Shown: one piece after another, positions 36,403-45,304 of the stretch
Position numbering within the stretch: the first letter of the stretch is position 1
Layout of the letters: every line of letters starts with the position of its first letter
DNA from: Massilia niastensis DSM 21313
GTDB lineage: Bacteria > Pseudomonadota > Gammaproteobacteria > Burkholderiales > Burkholderiaceae_D
Length of the DNA: 64,000 nt
NCBI RefSeq assembly: GCF_000382345.1
Contig: NZ_KB908099.1
Location: forward strand, 29,597 to 93,596
Reading direction: 5' to 3'
Notes under the pieces: generated by a model
Databases searched by the model: none
What the model was told of the DNA's origin: nothing
The model's input: the letters and a program-made list of their open reading frames with translations, nothing else
Program-made: the position numbers and the translations under genes

Positions 36403-37691
36403 TACCGTTCCTCCAGTTCATACAGCAGCCAGATGGCGGCGAGCAGCGGCAGGTTCTTGGTCAGCGGCCCGTAGGGATGCAGCAGGAATTCCGGCAGCTT
36501 CCACGCTATCACGACCGTGTAGAAGCCGATCAGCACCAGTTGTATGAGCCACAACAGGCGCCGCCGCGGCAGGAACAGGATGCCCAGCCCGATCAGCAGG
36601 TCGAAGGTGGCGGCGCCGTACAGCATCAGCGGCTGCAGGGCATCCGGGATGCCGGTGCGCGCCAGCAGCGCATAGCTGTCCTCGACCGGATACAGGCCGA
36701 ACGACACGATCGCGGTCAGGAGCCATACCGCCGCAATGCTGCCGCGCAGGATGGGCAGCAGCCATCCCAGCCTGGCGCGCGCGAGTTCGGCGCCGGGCGC
36801 GCTGACGAACTGCGTTACCGGGCGCGGCGGATGGCCGATCAGGCGCGTGGCGAACGAGGCGTCGCCCGTGCTGCCGCGGTCGAGCATGCTCAGGGCATCG
36901 TCGTCGATCAGGGAGCCGGGCAGGTAGCGGCCAAGCTTCGCCACCAGCCGCGCCAGCGGTCCGGGCAGCGTGACGCTGCGCAGCCTGCCCATGCCCATGG
37001 CGGCGCGCAGCGCGCCCAGGTAGTCGGTGAAGGGCATCGCCTCCGGTCCCACCAGCGGCACGCGCATGGCGGTGCCGCTGCCCGGCGCCAGCGGCAGGCG
37101 GTGCCTGAGCAGGCCCAGGATGGCCGCGACCAGGTCGTCGATGTGGATCGGCTGCACCAGCTGGGGCGCGCTGCCGAAGCGCGCCGTGAACGGCATGCTG
37201 GCCAGGGTGCGGAAGGCGCGCGCGCTGGCGCCTTCGCTGCCGTACACCAGCGAGGGCTGGACGATGTAGGCGCGCACCGGCAGCGACGCCAGGTAGTCGT
37301 CGGCCGCCTTCTTCGACAGGTGGTAGCGGGTCTCGGCCTCGCGGTCGGCGCCCAGCGCGGACAACTGGATCACCACGTGCACGTCGTGCGATTCGGCGCA
37401 GGCCGCGAACAGCGCGCGCGGCGTCTCCGTATGCAGGCGCTGGAAGGTCTGGGTCCCGCTCTCGCGGAAGATGCCCACCGTGTTGATCACCGCGTCGATG
37501 CCGGAAAGGCGCGCCAGCCACGCTGATTTGTCGGTATCGTTGGCGAAGTCAGCATGGATGGTGGCCAGGCGCGGATCGGTACTGGTTCTGGCCTTGCGCC
37601 CCGCGCACACGACGTGGTGGCCTTCCGCCAGCAGCGCCTGCAACAGGTGTTGTCCGATGAAACCGCTTGCTCCCGTCAGCAGGATCCGCAT
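36402..37691 (-). CDS. SDR-DoxX fusion protein
   Basis: A 429-residue fusion. Residues 1-290 form an NAD(P)-binding extended SDR (LLTGASGFIGQHLLQALLAE; the active-site region is YHLSKKAADD). Residues about 310-429 contain four hydrophobic segments similar to DoxX-like membrane proteins (GSIAAVWLLTAIVSFGLYPV, LLIGLGILFLP). This architecture recurs in proteobacteria next to DUF2269 genes, which overlap it here by one base. Together they suggest a membrane redox module, but the substrate is unknown. Confidence 0.9.
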   Translation of the reverse strand: MRILLTGASGFIGQHLLQALLAEGHHVVCAGRKARTSTDPRLATIHADFANDTDKSAWLARLSGIDAVINTVGIFRESGTQTFQRLHTETPRALFAACAESHDVHVVIQLSALGADREAETRYHLSKKAADDYLASLPVRAYIVQPSLVYGSEGASARAFRTLASMPFTARFGSAPQLVQPIHIDDLVAAILGLLRHRLPLAPGSGTAMRVPLVGPEAMPFTDYLGALRAAMGMGRLRSVTLPGPLARLVAKLGRYLPGSLIDDDALSMLDRGSTGDASFATRLIGHPPRPVTQFVSAPGAELARARLGWLLPILRGSIAAVWLLTAIVSFGLYPVEDSYALLARTGIPDALQPLMLYGAATFDLLIGLGILFLPRRRLLWLIQLVLIGFYTVVIAWKLPEFLLHPYGPLTKNLPLLAAIWLLYELEER

Positions 37692-37726
37692 CCATGCTTC
37701 CTTTCACGTAATCAAAAGAGGACCCA

Positions 37727-38200
37727 ATGGAAAACTGGAACACGGCACTACAGCGCGGCCTGATCTCCGGCACCGCGTCCAGCCTGATCTCGACGGCGGC
37801 GCTGGCGGCCCTGGGCAAGAAGGAAACCGGCAGTCCCTATGCAGCGACGAATGCGGTCAGCCACTATATCCATGGCGACAAGGCGGCCCGCCACGACGAA
37901 CCGTCGATGCGCTACACGGTGCCCGGCTACCTGATCCACCACGCCAGCGCCACCTTCTGGTCGGTCCTGTTCGAGCGCTTCCTGGGCGGCGTGCTGGACC
38001 GCAAGAGCCCGGTCGGCACCCTGGCTTCGGCCGCAGCCACGACCGCCTTCGCCGCCTTCGCCGACTACAAGCTTACCCCCAGGCGCCTGCAGCCCGGCTA
38101 CGAGAAGCGCCTGTCGAAGCAGTCGCTGGCGGTCGTCTACGGCGGCTTCGCGCTCGGCCTGGCAATCGGCGCCATGATGTCGCGCCGTGACCAAGTCTAG
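37727..38200 (+). CDS. Hypothetical membrane-associated protein
   Basis: A 157-residue protein of no recognised family, with AGAGGA upstream of the ATG. Hydrophobic or amphipathic segments occur near residues 10-30 (GLISGTASSLISTAALAAL), 66-90 (VPGYLIHHASATFWSVLFERF) and 134-152. The paired histidines in YLIHHA are conspicuous. It is divergent from the SDR-DoxX gene across 35 bases. Confidence 0.7.
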   Translation: MENWNTALQRGLISGTASSLISTAALAALGKKETGSPYAATNAVSHYIHGDKAARHDEPSMRYTVPGYLIHHASATFWSVLFERFLGGVLDRKSPVGTLASAAATTAFAAFADYKLTPRRLQPGYEKRLSKQSLAVVYGGFALGLAIGAMMSRRDQV

Positions 38201-38277
38201 AACAGAAGGAGAAAACGTGCCGCCATGGGCGGTGCGGGATGGGAGTGCAATGCTGCGGCTGGCGTGGAGCGAAGCGG

Positions 38278-38303
38278 GCTTGCCGGCCAGCCGGCCGGCA
38301 AGC
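38278..38303. other. Perfect hairpin between convergent genes
   Basis: Stem GCTTGCCGGCC (38278-38288) and GGCCGGCAAGC (38293-38303) with loop AGCC. No T run follows on either strand. It lies between the stops of the hypothetical gene and the DUF808 gene and could serve as a weak bidirectional terminator or be a palindromic repeat. Confidence 0.6.
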
Positions 38304-38322
38304 CGGTAAAACATCGTCAGTG

Positions 38323-39264
<942 letters not shown>

Positions 39265-39280
39265 TGGTCACGCTCCTATC

Positions 39281-39460
39281 ATGTCAATCTCGCATGATAT
39301 TAACCGACGGCGGGGGCCGCGGTCACACAGTTCAGCGCGGCTTTTTGCATTCCAGTCCTGAAAATCTGCATCTCGTCGCTTTTGCCGGGCGTCGCACGCC
39401 CCGCGTACGTATAGTGCATCATGACCGCTGCGGCACTGCAGCTTCGCCAAACGAAGGAGA
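39281..39460 (+). pseudogene. Possible decayed BrnT-type toxin gene
   Basis: This 180-base stretch lies immediately upstream of an orphan BrnA-type antitoxin gene, where brnT normally sits. From the ATG at 39281, MSISHDINRRR and then SSARLFAF resemble the BrnT opening (F/I-x-D-P-x-K ... A-x-x-LF). In another frame LHLVAFAGRRTPRVRIV matches the BrnT strand pattern L-H-V-V-V-F-T-x-R-x-x-x-R-I-I, and a third frame gives LRQTKEM. The length is well below the normal 270-300 bases. The match is weak and based on memory of the family, so treat it as a hypothesis. Confidence 0.3.
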
Positions 39461-39465
39461 TGCCA

Positions 39466-39675
39466 ATGAATACCGATTCGACCCTGCCGGCAGCACCTGC
39501 TCGCCGTACCCGTCCGCCGAAACGCAAGACCCGCATCACGATCTACCTCGATGACGAAGTGCTGAAGGAGTTCCGTTCGCTGTCCGAACGCAGCGGCACC
39601 GGTTACCAGACCCTGATCAACGCCGCCTTGCGCAACCGTCTCGGGGCTCCGGCGATAGAATCTGGCGTCATATAA
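39466..39675 (+). CDS. Orphan BrnA/CopG-type ribbon-helix-helix antitoxin
   Basis: A 69-residue protein. After a basic lead (RRTRPPKRK) comes TRITIYLDDEVLKEFRSLSE and GYQTLINAALRNRL, the ribbon-helix-helix pattern of BrnA-type antitoxins, which bind their own promoter and neutralise BrnT ribonucleases. GAAGGAG precedes the ATG at 39466. No intact BrnT is adjacent on either side, so it is a solitary antitoxin or a DNA-binding regulator. Confidence 0.85.
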   Translation: MNTDSTLPAAPARRTRPPKRKTRITIYLDDEVLKEFRSLSERSGTGYQTLINAALRNRLGAPAIESGVI

Positions 39676-39754
39676 GGCTTCCTTGGGGAGAGCGAGATTA
39701 CATGTGGCAATATTTATGCTAATCTTCCCGCTCTTTCAAACCCCCGGAGGACCT

Positions 39755-40039
39755 ATGAAAAAAGGCGAACTGATCGCGGAATTCGCGAAGCGCACCGAGA
39801 TGTCCGGCGCTGCCGCCAACGACGCCGTGAACACTGTCATCGACATCATCACCGAACGCCTGAAAAAGGGCGACACGGTCGGCATCACCGGCTTCGGCAC
39901 CTTCTCGGTGACCAAGCGTGCCGCACGCAAGGGCCGTAACCCGGCAACCGGCGAAGTGATCAAGATTGCTGCGTCGAAGACCCCACGCTTCTCCGCCGGC
40001 GCCACCCTGAAGGCCGCCGTCAATCCAAAGAAGAAGTAA
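39755..40039 (+). CDS. hup: HU family DNA-binding protein
   Basis: A 94-residue nucleoid protein. It has the HU fold markers GFGTFSVTKRAARKGRNPATGE (beta arm with the conserved RNPATGE, here over two short stretches) and TPRFSAGATLKAAVN at the C-terminus. GGAGG lies 4 bases upstream of the ATG. HU binds DNA as a dimer and bends it. No obvious terminator is seen after the gene. Confidence 0.95.
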   Translation: MKKGELIAEFAKRTEMSGAAANDAVNTVIDIITERLKKGDTVGITGFGTFSVTKRAARKGRNPATGEVIKIAASKTPRFSAGATLKAAVNPKKK

Positions 40040-40139
40040 GCAGTACCGTTCGTATCAAGCCTCGCGTCGCGGACACCGCCAGCCGGCGGCCGCACGCGTT
40101 GGCTGCCTTCCCTCCCTCCCCTTTCTTTCCCGTCGCAGC

Positions 40140-40784
40140 ATGAGTTTCGCCACCTGGATCGCTTTCGTCATCGCCGGTACGCTGATCGCCATTTCGCCCG
40201 GCTCCGGGGCCGTGCTGTCGATGTCGCACGGACTCGCCTACGGACTGAAAAAAGCCAGCGCGACCGTGCTGGGACTGCAGGCCGGCCTGGTGCTGGTGCT
40301 GGTCATCGCCGGGGCCGGCGTCGGCTCGCTGCTGCTGGCGTCCTCGCTGGCGTTCACCATCGTGAAGGTGGCCGGCGCGCTGTACCTGATCTACCTCGGC
40401 CTCATGCAATGGCGCGCGGCGCCGGCCACGCGCGATACCGCGGCGGTGGCCAGCCACCTGGAAGCCCATCCGCCATTCGGCAAGCGCGTCCTGACCGGTT
40501 TCCTGACCAATGCCACCAATCCCAAGGGCATCATCTTCATGGTCGCCGTGCTGCCGCAATTCATCTCGAAGGATGCGGCGCTGCTGCCGCAGCTGGCCAT
40601 CCTGGGCGTGACGATGGTGACGATCGATTCGATCGTGATGCACGGCTACGCCGCGCTGGCGGCCTCGATGCAGCGTTTCTTGCGCGATCCGCGCGCCATG
40701 AAAGCCCAGAACCGCTTCTTCGGCGCGGTGCTGATGGTGATGGGGGCGCTGCTGTTCTTCGTCAAGCGCGGCCAGGCCGCCTGA
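40140..40784 (+). CDS. LysE/RhtB family amino acid exporter
   Basis: A 214-residue transporter. ISPGSGAVLSMSHGLAYGLK is the RhtB-type opening (PGP/PGSGA motif), followed by about six helices, the KRVLTGFLTNATNPKGIIFM segment and a charged loop. The substrate is probably a neutral amino acid such as homoserine or threonine, but the family is broad. No ribosome-binding site is visible; the ATG is preceded by a 26-base pyrimidine tract (40106-40131). Confidence 0.92.
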   Translation: MSFATWIAFVIAGTLIAISPGSGAVLSMSHGLAYGLKKASATVLGLQAGLVLVLVIAGAGVGSLLLASSLAFTIVKVAGALYLIYLGLMQWRAAPATRDTAAVASHLEAHPPFGKRVLTGFLTNATNPKGIIFMVAVLPQFISKDAALLPQLAILGVTMVTIDSIVMHGYAALAASMQRFLRDPRAMKAQNRFFGAVLMVMGALLFFVKRGQAA

Positions 40785-40919
40785 ATCCCGGCTTGCCATT
40801 GGCGGATGATTCCGTCACGCTGGAGTTGCAACTTTGTGTAATCCGCGTTGTTCCTGGAGCAGCCCCGCGTTGTAATCCAGGTTAGACGCCCTTCGACTGC
40901 GCTTTCGCTGGAGCTCGCC

Positions 40920-42809
40920 ATGATCAACCGTTTCGCCAAGACTGCCTCCCTGCTCGCGCTGGCGGCGTTCGCCACGCTCGCACCGGCCCAGGAAGATATC
41001 GCCGACGGCGACGAGCCGCCCGGACGGGTCGGGCGCGTCTCCCTCATCCAGGGCAAGGTCAGCATCGGCGGCGACGTCGGCGACGCCGTCCAGGATGCGC
41101 TGGTCAACTGGCCGGTCACCTCGCGCAACCTGATCACCACCGCGATGGGTGCGCGCACCGAAGTGCGGATCGGCTCGACCTCGATACGCCTGGACGGCGA
41201 CAGCTCGCTCGAGGTGACCGAGCTGGATGACGACAGCCTGCGCCTGCGCCTGCACTACGGCAGCGCCAGCGTGCGCATCGTCAGCGCCGACGTGGCGCCC
41301 GAATTCGAACTGGCGACGGTGCATGCGCGCGTGCGCATGCAGCAGCCGGGCCGGCTGCGCGTGGATGCCGAGCGCCGCCCCGACACCAGCCTGGTCAGCG
41401 TGTTCGGCGGCGAGGCCGTGGTCGAGGGCGCCGGCGCCAGCCTGCTGCTGCGCGCCGGCCGCAGCGCCGAGGTGCGCGACGACGACGTGCGCACCCTGCA
41501 GGCCAGCCGCGACGGCTTCGACGACTGGTCGCTCACCCGCGACAGCCACGAGGACAGCGCGCGTTCCTCGCGCTACGTCACCACCGACATGACCGGCTAC
41601 GAGGACCTCGACCGCCACGGCAGCTGGAGCACCGACGTTGAATACGGCGCCTTGTGGATGCCTGCGGTGGCCGCCGGCTGGGCGCCCTACCGCGACGGCC
41701 GCTGGACCTGGATCGCTCCCTGGGGCTGGACCTGGGTCGACAATGCGCCCTGGGGCTATGCGCCCTTCCACTATGGCCGCTGGGTCTATCACAACCGGCG
41801 CTGGGCCTGGGCGCCGGGCCACCGCGAACGCCGCCCGGTCTGGTCGCCGGCGCTGGTCGGCTGGGTCGGCGGCAACGACTGGAACGTCCACTTCAACTCG
41901 CGCCAGACCGGGCGGCCGCTGCCGGCCCAGGGCTGGTACCCGCTCGGCCCGCGCGACCGCTTCGTGCCGGGCTACCGGCTGTCGGATGACAGGCTGCGCC
42001 GCCTGAATACCCACGACTGGCGCGACGGCGACCGCAAGGGCGACCGCGACGGCCGGCGCGACGATCGCCGTGACGACCGCCGCCATGACCGGCGCGAGGG
42101 CCTGACCGTGGTGCCGAACGCGCATTTCGGCCAGCGCGGACCGGTGGTGGTGCCGAACCTGCCGAAGGCGAACACGGCGCCCCTCGTGGTTCCCGGCACG
42201 GTCGCCTCGGCGCCGCCGCCGCCCCAGGGCTGGCGCAACCGCATCGAACAGCGCGAGCGCGATCGCGAGCGCGACCGTGATGCGCAGCGGATCGACCGGA
42301 GCGAGCGCTTCGACCATGAGCGGGCCATCCGCGACCGCGCCGCCCTGGAGGCGGCGACCCGCGACAGGACCGAGCGGATGCAGGCCATCCAGGACCAGGC
42401 CGCGCGCGACCGCGCCGCCCGCGACCGCGCCGTATGGGAGCGGGCGGCCCAGGACCGGATCGACCGGGATCGTATCGAACGCCAGCGCGCGCCGCTGATG
42501 GCGACCGATCCTGCGCCGATGCTTGCCCAGCCACCGCGGCAGCAATCCTGGCAGCGGCCCGACCGCGATCGCGGCTTCGACGAGGGCCGGCGCCAGCGTC
42601 CGCCGCAGGCGGCCATGCCGGCGCCGGTGCCGCAGGCTGCTCCCGCGCCCCAGTCGCAGCCGCAGCCGCAGCCGCGTCCGATGCCGCCGCCGCAGGCGAT
42701 CGCCCCGCCGCCGCCGCGCGCCATGCCGGCGCCGTCCGCGCCGCCGCGCATGCGGGGCGAAGAGCGCGCCCATACCGACGAGCGCGGCGTCCGTCACCAG
42801 GAGCGCTGA
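40920..42809 (+). CDS. FecR/DUF6600 domain exported protein with Arg/Asp-rich and Pro-rich tail
   Basis: A 629-residue exported protein. Signal peptide (residues 1-23), then a FecR-like domain (GRVGRVSLIQGKVSIGG ... ARTEVRIGSTSIRLDG) and DUF6600 repeats rich in Trp/Tyr (PWGWTWVDNAPWGYAPFHYG, RWVYHNRRWAWAPGH). From about residue 360 the chain is very rich in Arg/Asp (RDDRRDDRRHDRR, then DRERDRD), probably helical, and the end is Pro/Gln-rich. Such proteins are found in betaproteobacteria; the function is unknown, and no sigma/anti-sigma partner is adjacent. The stop codon abuts the 28-bp inverted repeat of the element downstream. Confidence 0.85.
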   Translation: MINRFAKTASLLALAAFATLAPAQEDIADGDEPPGRVGRVSLIQGKVSIGGDVGDAVQDALVNWPVTSRNLITTAMGARTEVRIGSTSIRLDGDSSLEVTELDDDSLRLRLHYGSASVRIVSADVAPEFELATVHARVRMQQPGRLRVDAERRPDTSLVSVFGGEAVVEGAGASLLLRAGRSAEVRDDDVRTLQASRDGFDDWSLTRDSHEDSARSSRYVTTDMTGYEDLDRHGSWSTDVEYGALWMPAVAAGWAPYRDGRWTWIAPWGWTWVDNAPWGYAPFHYGRWVYHNRRWAWAPGHRERRPVWSPALVGWVGGNDWNVHFNSRQTGRPLPAQGWYPLGPRDRFVPGYRLSDDRLRRLNTHDWRDGDRKGDRDGRRDDRRDDRRHDRREGLTVVPNAHFGQRGPVVVPNLPKANTAPLVVPGTVASAPPPPQGWRNRIEQRERDRERDRDAQRIDRSERFDHERAIRDRAALEAATRDRTERMQAIQDQAARDRAARDRAVWERAAQDRIDRDRIERQRAPLMATDPAPMLAQPPRQQSWQRPDRDRGFDEGRRQRPPQAAMPAPVPQAAPAPQSQPQPQPRPMPPPQAIAPPPPRAMPAPSAPPRMRGEERAHTDERGVRHQER

Positions 42810-43037
42810 TTCAGGGTCAGGTCTGTCATTCGGACAGCGAGCGAGCACCTTTGCTCCATCTCAACATGCTGGTTTGTTTATCCCAAACTCGTCAATGCTC
42901 GGCTCACATTTGTTACCGCAACCTGCGCATCACGGACCATGTCGATAAGAGGGAAAAAGTCTCAGCATACGTAAAACCGTGCTGAGATTTCGCAAGGGTT
43001 GTGTGTCCATGTCCGAATGACAGACCTGACCCTGAAT
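42809..43037. mobile_element. 229-bp element with 28-bp perfect terminal inverted repeats (MITE/REP-like)
   Basis: Left arm 42809-42836 and right arm 43010-43037 are exact reverse complements over 28 bases (core TCAGGGTCAGGTCTGTCATT). The 170-base interior is clearly lower in GC than the flanks, has a smaller hairpin CTCAGCA/TGCTGAG (42961-42967 and 42980-42986), and encodes no transposase. The size and ends suggest a non-autonomous element mobilised by a transposase elsewhere. The left arm starts at the last base of the upstream stop codon. With the promoter-like stretch after it, this accounts for the gap up to 43127. Confidence 0.75.
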
Positions 43038-43127
43038 GCCACTCATCCGTGAGGAACCTTTTTTTTTCGCATTGGAGCACCATCTAGGGGTTTGGCTACA
43101 ATGCGTTTTTTACACAGGACTAGGATT

Positions 43128-43394
43128 ATGGACCCGAACGAATCCCTCATCGAATACCCGAGCGACTTCCCGATCAAGGTGATGGGCGCCACCCACGCCG
43201 ATTTCGCCGCGACGATCGTCGAGGTCGTGACGAAATACGATCCGACTTTCCATGCTGGAAAGATGCAGACCCGTCCTTCGGCGAAAGGCAACTACACCGG
43301 CCTGACCGTGACCGTGCGCGCCACCAGCCGCGAGATGCTCGACGACGTCTACCGCGCCCTGTCGACCCACCACATGGTCAAGATGGTGTTGTAA
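43128..43394 (+). CDS. ybeD: DUF493 (YbeD) family protein
   Basis: An 88-residue protein: SLIEYPSDFPIKVMGATHAD, KMQTRPSAKGNYTGLTVTVRA and VYRALSTHHMVKMVL follow the YbeD pattern, a small ferredoxin-like (ACT-like) fold of unknown role. The start MDPNES at 43128 has AGGA just upstream. A possible promoter is TTGGAG-N19-TACAAT (43072-43102), just right of the mobile element. It precedes lipB, the same neighbourhood as in enterobacteria. Confidence 0.92.
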   Translation: MDPNESLIEYPSDFPIKVMGATHADFAATIVEVVTKYDPTFHAGKMQTRPSAKGNYTGLTVTVRATSREMLDDVYRALSTHHMVKMVL

Positions 43395-43481
43395 GCGAGC
43401 GGCCGGGAAACGGCGCCGGCCGGCGCAAGGCATCGCGCTGGCTTATAATGACCAGGCTGTCCATATTCCCGACCGATACCC

Positions 43482-44189
43482 ATGTCATCGACCCGTCCCG
43501 CCCCGCCGATCATCCGCGAACTCGGCCGCGCCGACTACGAGCCCGTTTTCGCCGCCATGCGCGCCTTCACCGACGCGCGCACGCCCGAGACCCAGGACCA
43601 GCTCTGGATCGTCGAGCACCCACCCGTGTTCACCCTGGGCCTGGGCGCCGACCGCGGCCACGTGCTGGCGGCGCACGACGTGCCGGTGGTGCAGACCGAC
43701 CGCGGCGGCGAGGTGACCTATCACGGTCCGGGACAGGTCGTCATCTACCTGCTGATGGACTTGCGCCGCAACAAGCCAGGCGGCAAGCTATATGCCCGGC
43801 AGTTTGTTGCAAAAATTGAACAAGCGGTGATCGATGTGCTGGCGGCGTATAATCTTGCGGGCGAGCGCGTCGCCGGCGCGCCCGGCATCTATATCGCCGA
43901 AGGTCCGCGCAAGGGCGCGAAGATCGCGGCGCTCGGCCTCAAGGTGCGTGGCAACGGTTGCACCTACCATGGCGTTTCGCTGAACGTGGCAATGGACCTG
44001 GCCCCGTTCACCTGGATTAATCCGTGCGGCTATTCGGGGCTGGCCACGGTCGACATGCGCACGATGGGCGTCGACGCCCCGCTGGCGGATGTGCAGCAGG
44101 CGCTGGCGCGCGAATTGACGCGACAGCTGGCCACTTACGATGCCCAGCCCGAACCGAACCAATCAACTGAAAGCCCGTCAGGGCACTGA
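43482..44189 (+). CDS. lipB: Octanoyltransferase LipB
   Basis: LipB moves the octanoyl group from acyl carrier protein to lipoyl domains, the first step of lipoate synthesis. The 235 residues include [14 protein letters not shown], the catalytic lysine in [15 protein letters not shown] (Lys147) and the acyl-accepting cysteine in NPCGYSGL (Cys182). A TATAAT box (43444-43449) lies 32 bases upstream of the start. lipA follows after 5 bases. Confidence 0.97.
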   Translation: MSSTRPAPPIIRELGRADYEPVFAAMRAFTDARTPETQDQLWIVEHPPVFTLGLGADRGHVLAAHDVPVVQTDRGGEVTYHGPGQVVIYLLMDLRRNKPGGKLYARQFVAKIEQAVIDVLAAYNLAGERVAGAPGIYIAEGPRKGAKIAALGLKVRGNGCTYHGVSLNVAMDLAPFTWINPCGYSGLATVDMRTMGVDAPLADVQQALARELTRQLATYDAQPEPNQSTESPSGH

Positions 44190-44194
44190 GCCAA

Positions 44195-45181
44195 ATGACT
44201 TCCGAAATCGATACCGGCAATGCCTCCGCCTACAACGCCAGCGAAAAGCAGAAAGGCGCCAGCAAGACGTCGCGCATCCCGATCAAGATCGTGCCGATCG
44301 CCGACGCCGAGCGCCTGAAGAAGCCGGACTGGATCCGCGTGAAGGCCGCCACCGCCTCGTCGCGCTTCTACGAGATCAAGGACATCCTGCGCGCCAACAA
44401 CCTGGTGACGGTGTGCGAGGAAGCCAGCTGCCCGAACATCGGCGAGTGCTTCGGCAAGGGCACCGCGACCTTCATGATCATGGGCGACAAGTGCACCCGC
44501 CGCTGCCCGTTCTGCGACGTCGGCCACGGCCGTCCGGACCCGCTGGACGTGAACGAGCCGGGCAACCTGGCCAAGACCATCGCCGACCTGCGCCTGTCGT
44601 ATGTCGTGATCACCTCGGTGGACCGCGACGACCTGCGTGACGGCGGCGCCGGCCACTTCGTCGAGTGCATCCAGAAGACCCGCGCGCTCTCTCCATCCAC
44701 CAAGATCGAGGTGCTGGTGCCGGACTTCCGCGGCCGCCTCGAGAAGGCGCTGGACATCTTCGCCGGCGGCCTGCCCGACGTGATGAACCACAACCTGGAA
44801 ACCGTGCCGCGCCTGTACAAGGAAGCGCGTCCGGGCGCCGACTACAAGCACTCGCTGGTGCTGCTGCGCGACTTCAAGAAGATGTATCCGACCGCGGTCA
44901 CCAAGTCGGGCCTGATGGTCGGCCTGGGCGAGACCGACGAGGAAATCCTGGAAGTCATGCGCGACATGCGCGAGCACGACATCGACATGCTGACCATCGG
45001 CCAGTACCTGGCGCCGTCCAACTCGCACCTGCCGGTGCGCCGCTACGTGCACCCGGACACCTTCAAGATGTTCGAGGAAGAGGCCTACAAGATGGGCTTC
45101 GTGCACGCCGCCGTGGGCGCGATGGTGCGTTCCTCGTACCACGCCGACCAGCAGGCGCACGAGGCGGGCGTCGCCGCGTAA
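44195..45181 (+). CDS. lipA: Lipoyl synthase LipA
   Basis: LipA inserts two sulfur atoms into octanoyl groups using radical SAM chemistry. The 328 residues carry the auxiliary cluster cysteines in [12 protein letters not shown] (residues 74, 79, 85) and the radical SAM motif CTRRCPFC (100, 104, 107). It is the second gene of a lipBA operon and is followed by a terminator. Confidence 0.98.
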   Translation: MTSEIDTGNASAYNASEKQKGASKTSRIPIKIVPIADAERLKKPDWIRVKAATASSRFYEIKDILRANNLVTVCEEASCPNIGECFGKGTATFMIMGDKCTRRCPFCDVGHGRPDPLDVNEPGNLAKTIADLRLSYVVITSVDRDDLRDGGAGHFVECIQKTRALSPSTKIEVLVPDFRGRLEKALDIFAGGLPDVMNHNLETVPRLYKEARPGADYKHSLVLLRDFKKMYPTAVTKSGLMVGLGETDEEILEVMRDMREHDIDMLTIGQYLAPSNSHLPVRRYVHPDTFKMFEEEAYKMGFVHAAVGAMVRSSYHADQQAHEAGVAA

Positions 45182-45205
45182 TCGCCGCAGCGCGCTCCAC
45201 ACCGA

Positions 45206-45228
45206 GGGACGGCCTGGCCGTCCCTTTT
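45206..45228 (+). terminator. lipBA terminator
   Basis: Stem GGGACGGC (45206-45213) with GCCGTCCC (45217-45224) and a 3-base loop, followed by TTTT. It begins 25 bases after the lipA stop. Confidence 0.75.
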
Positions 45229-45304
45229 CCATTTCCGCATCCGGACGATGCGCCCTGCGCATCCGCGATATAGTTGATGTCAACCAGACATCGTGCATGC
45301 ATCC

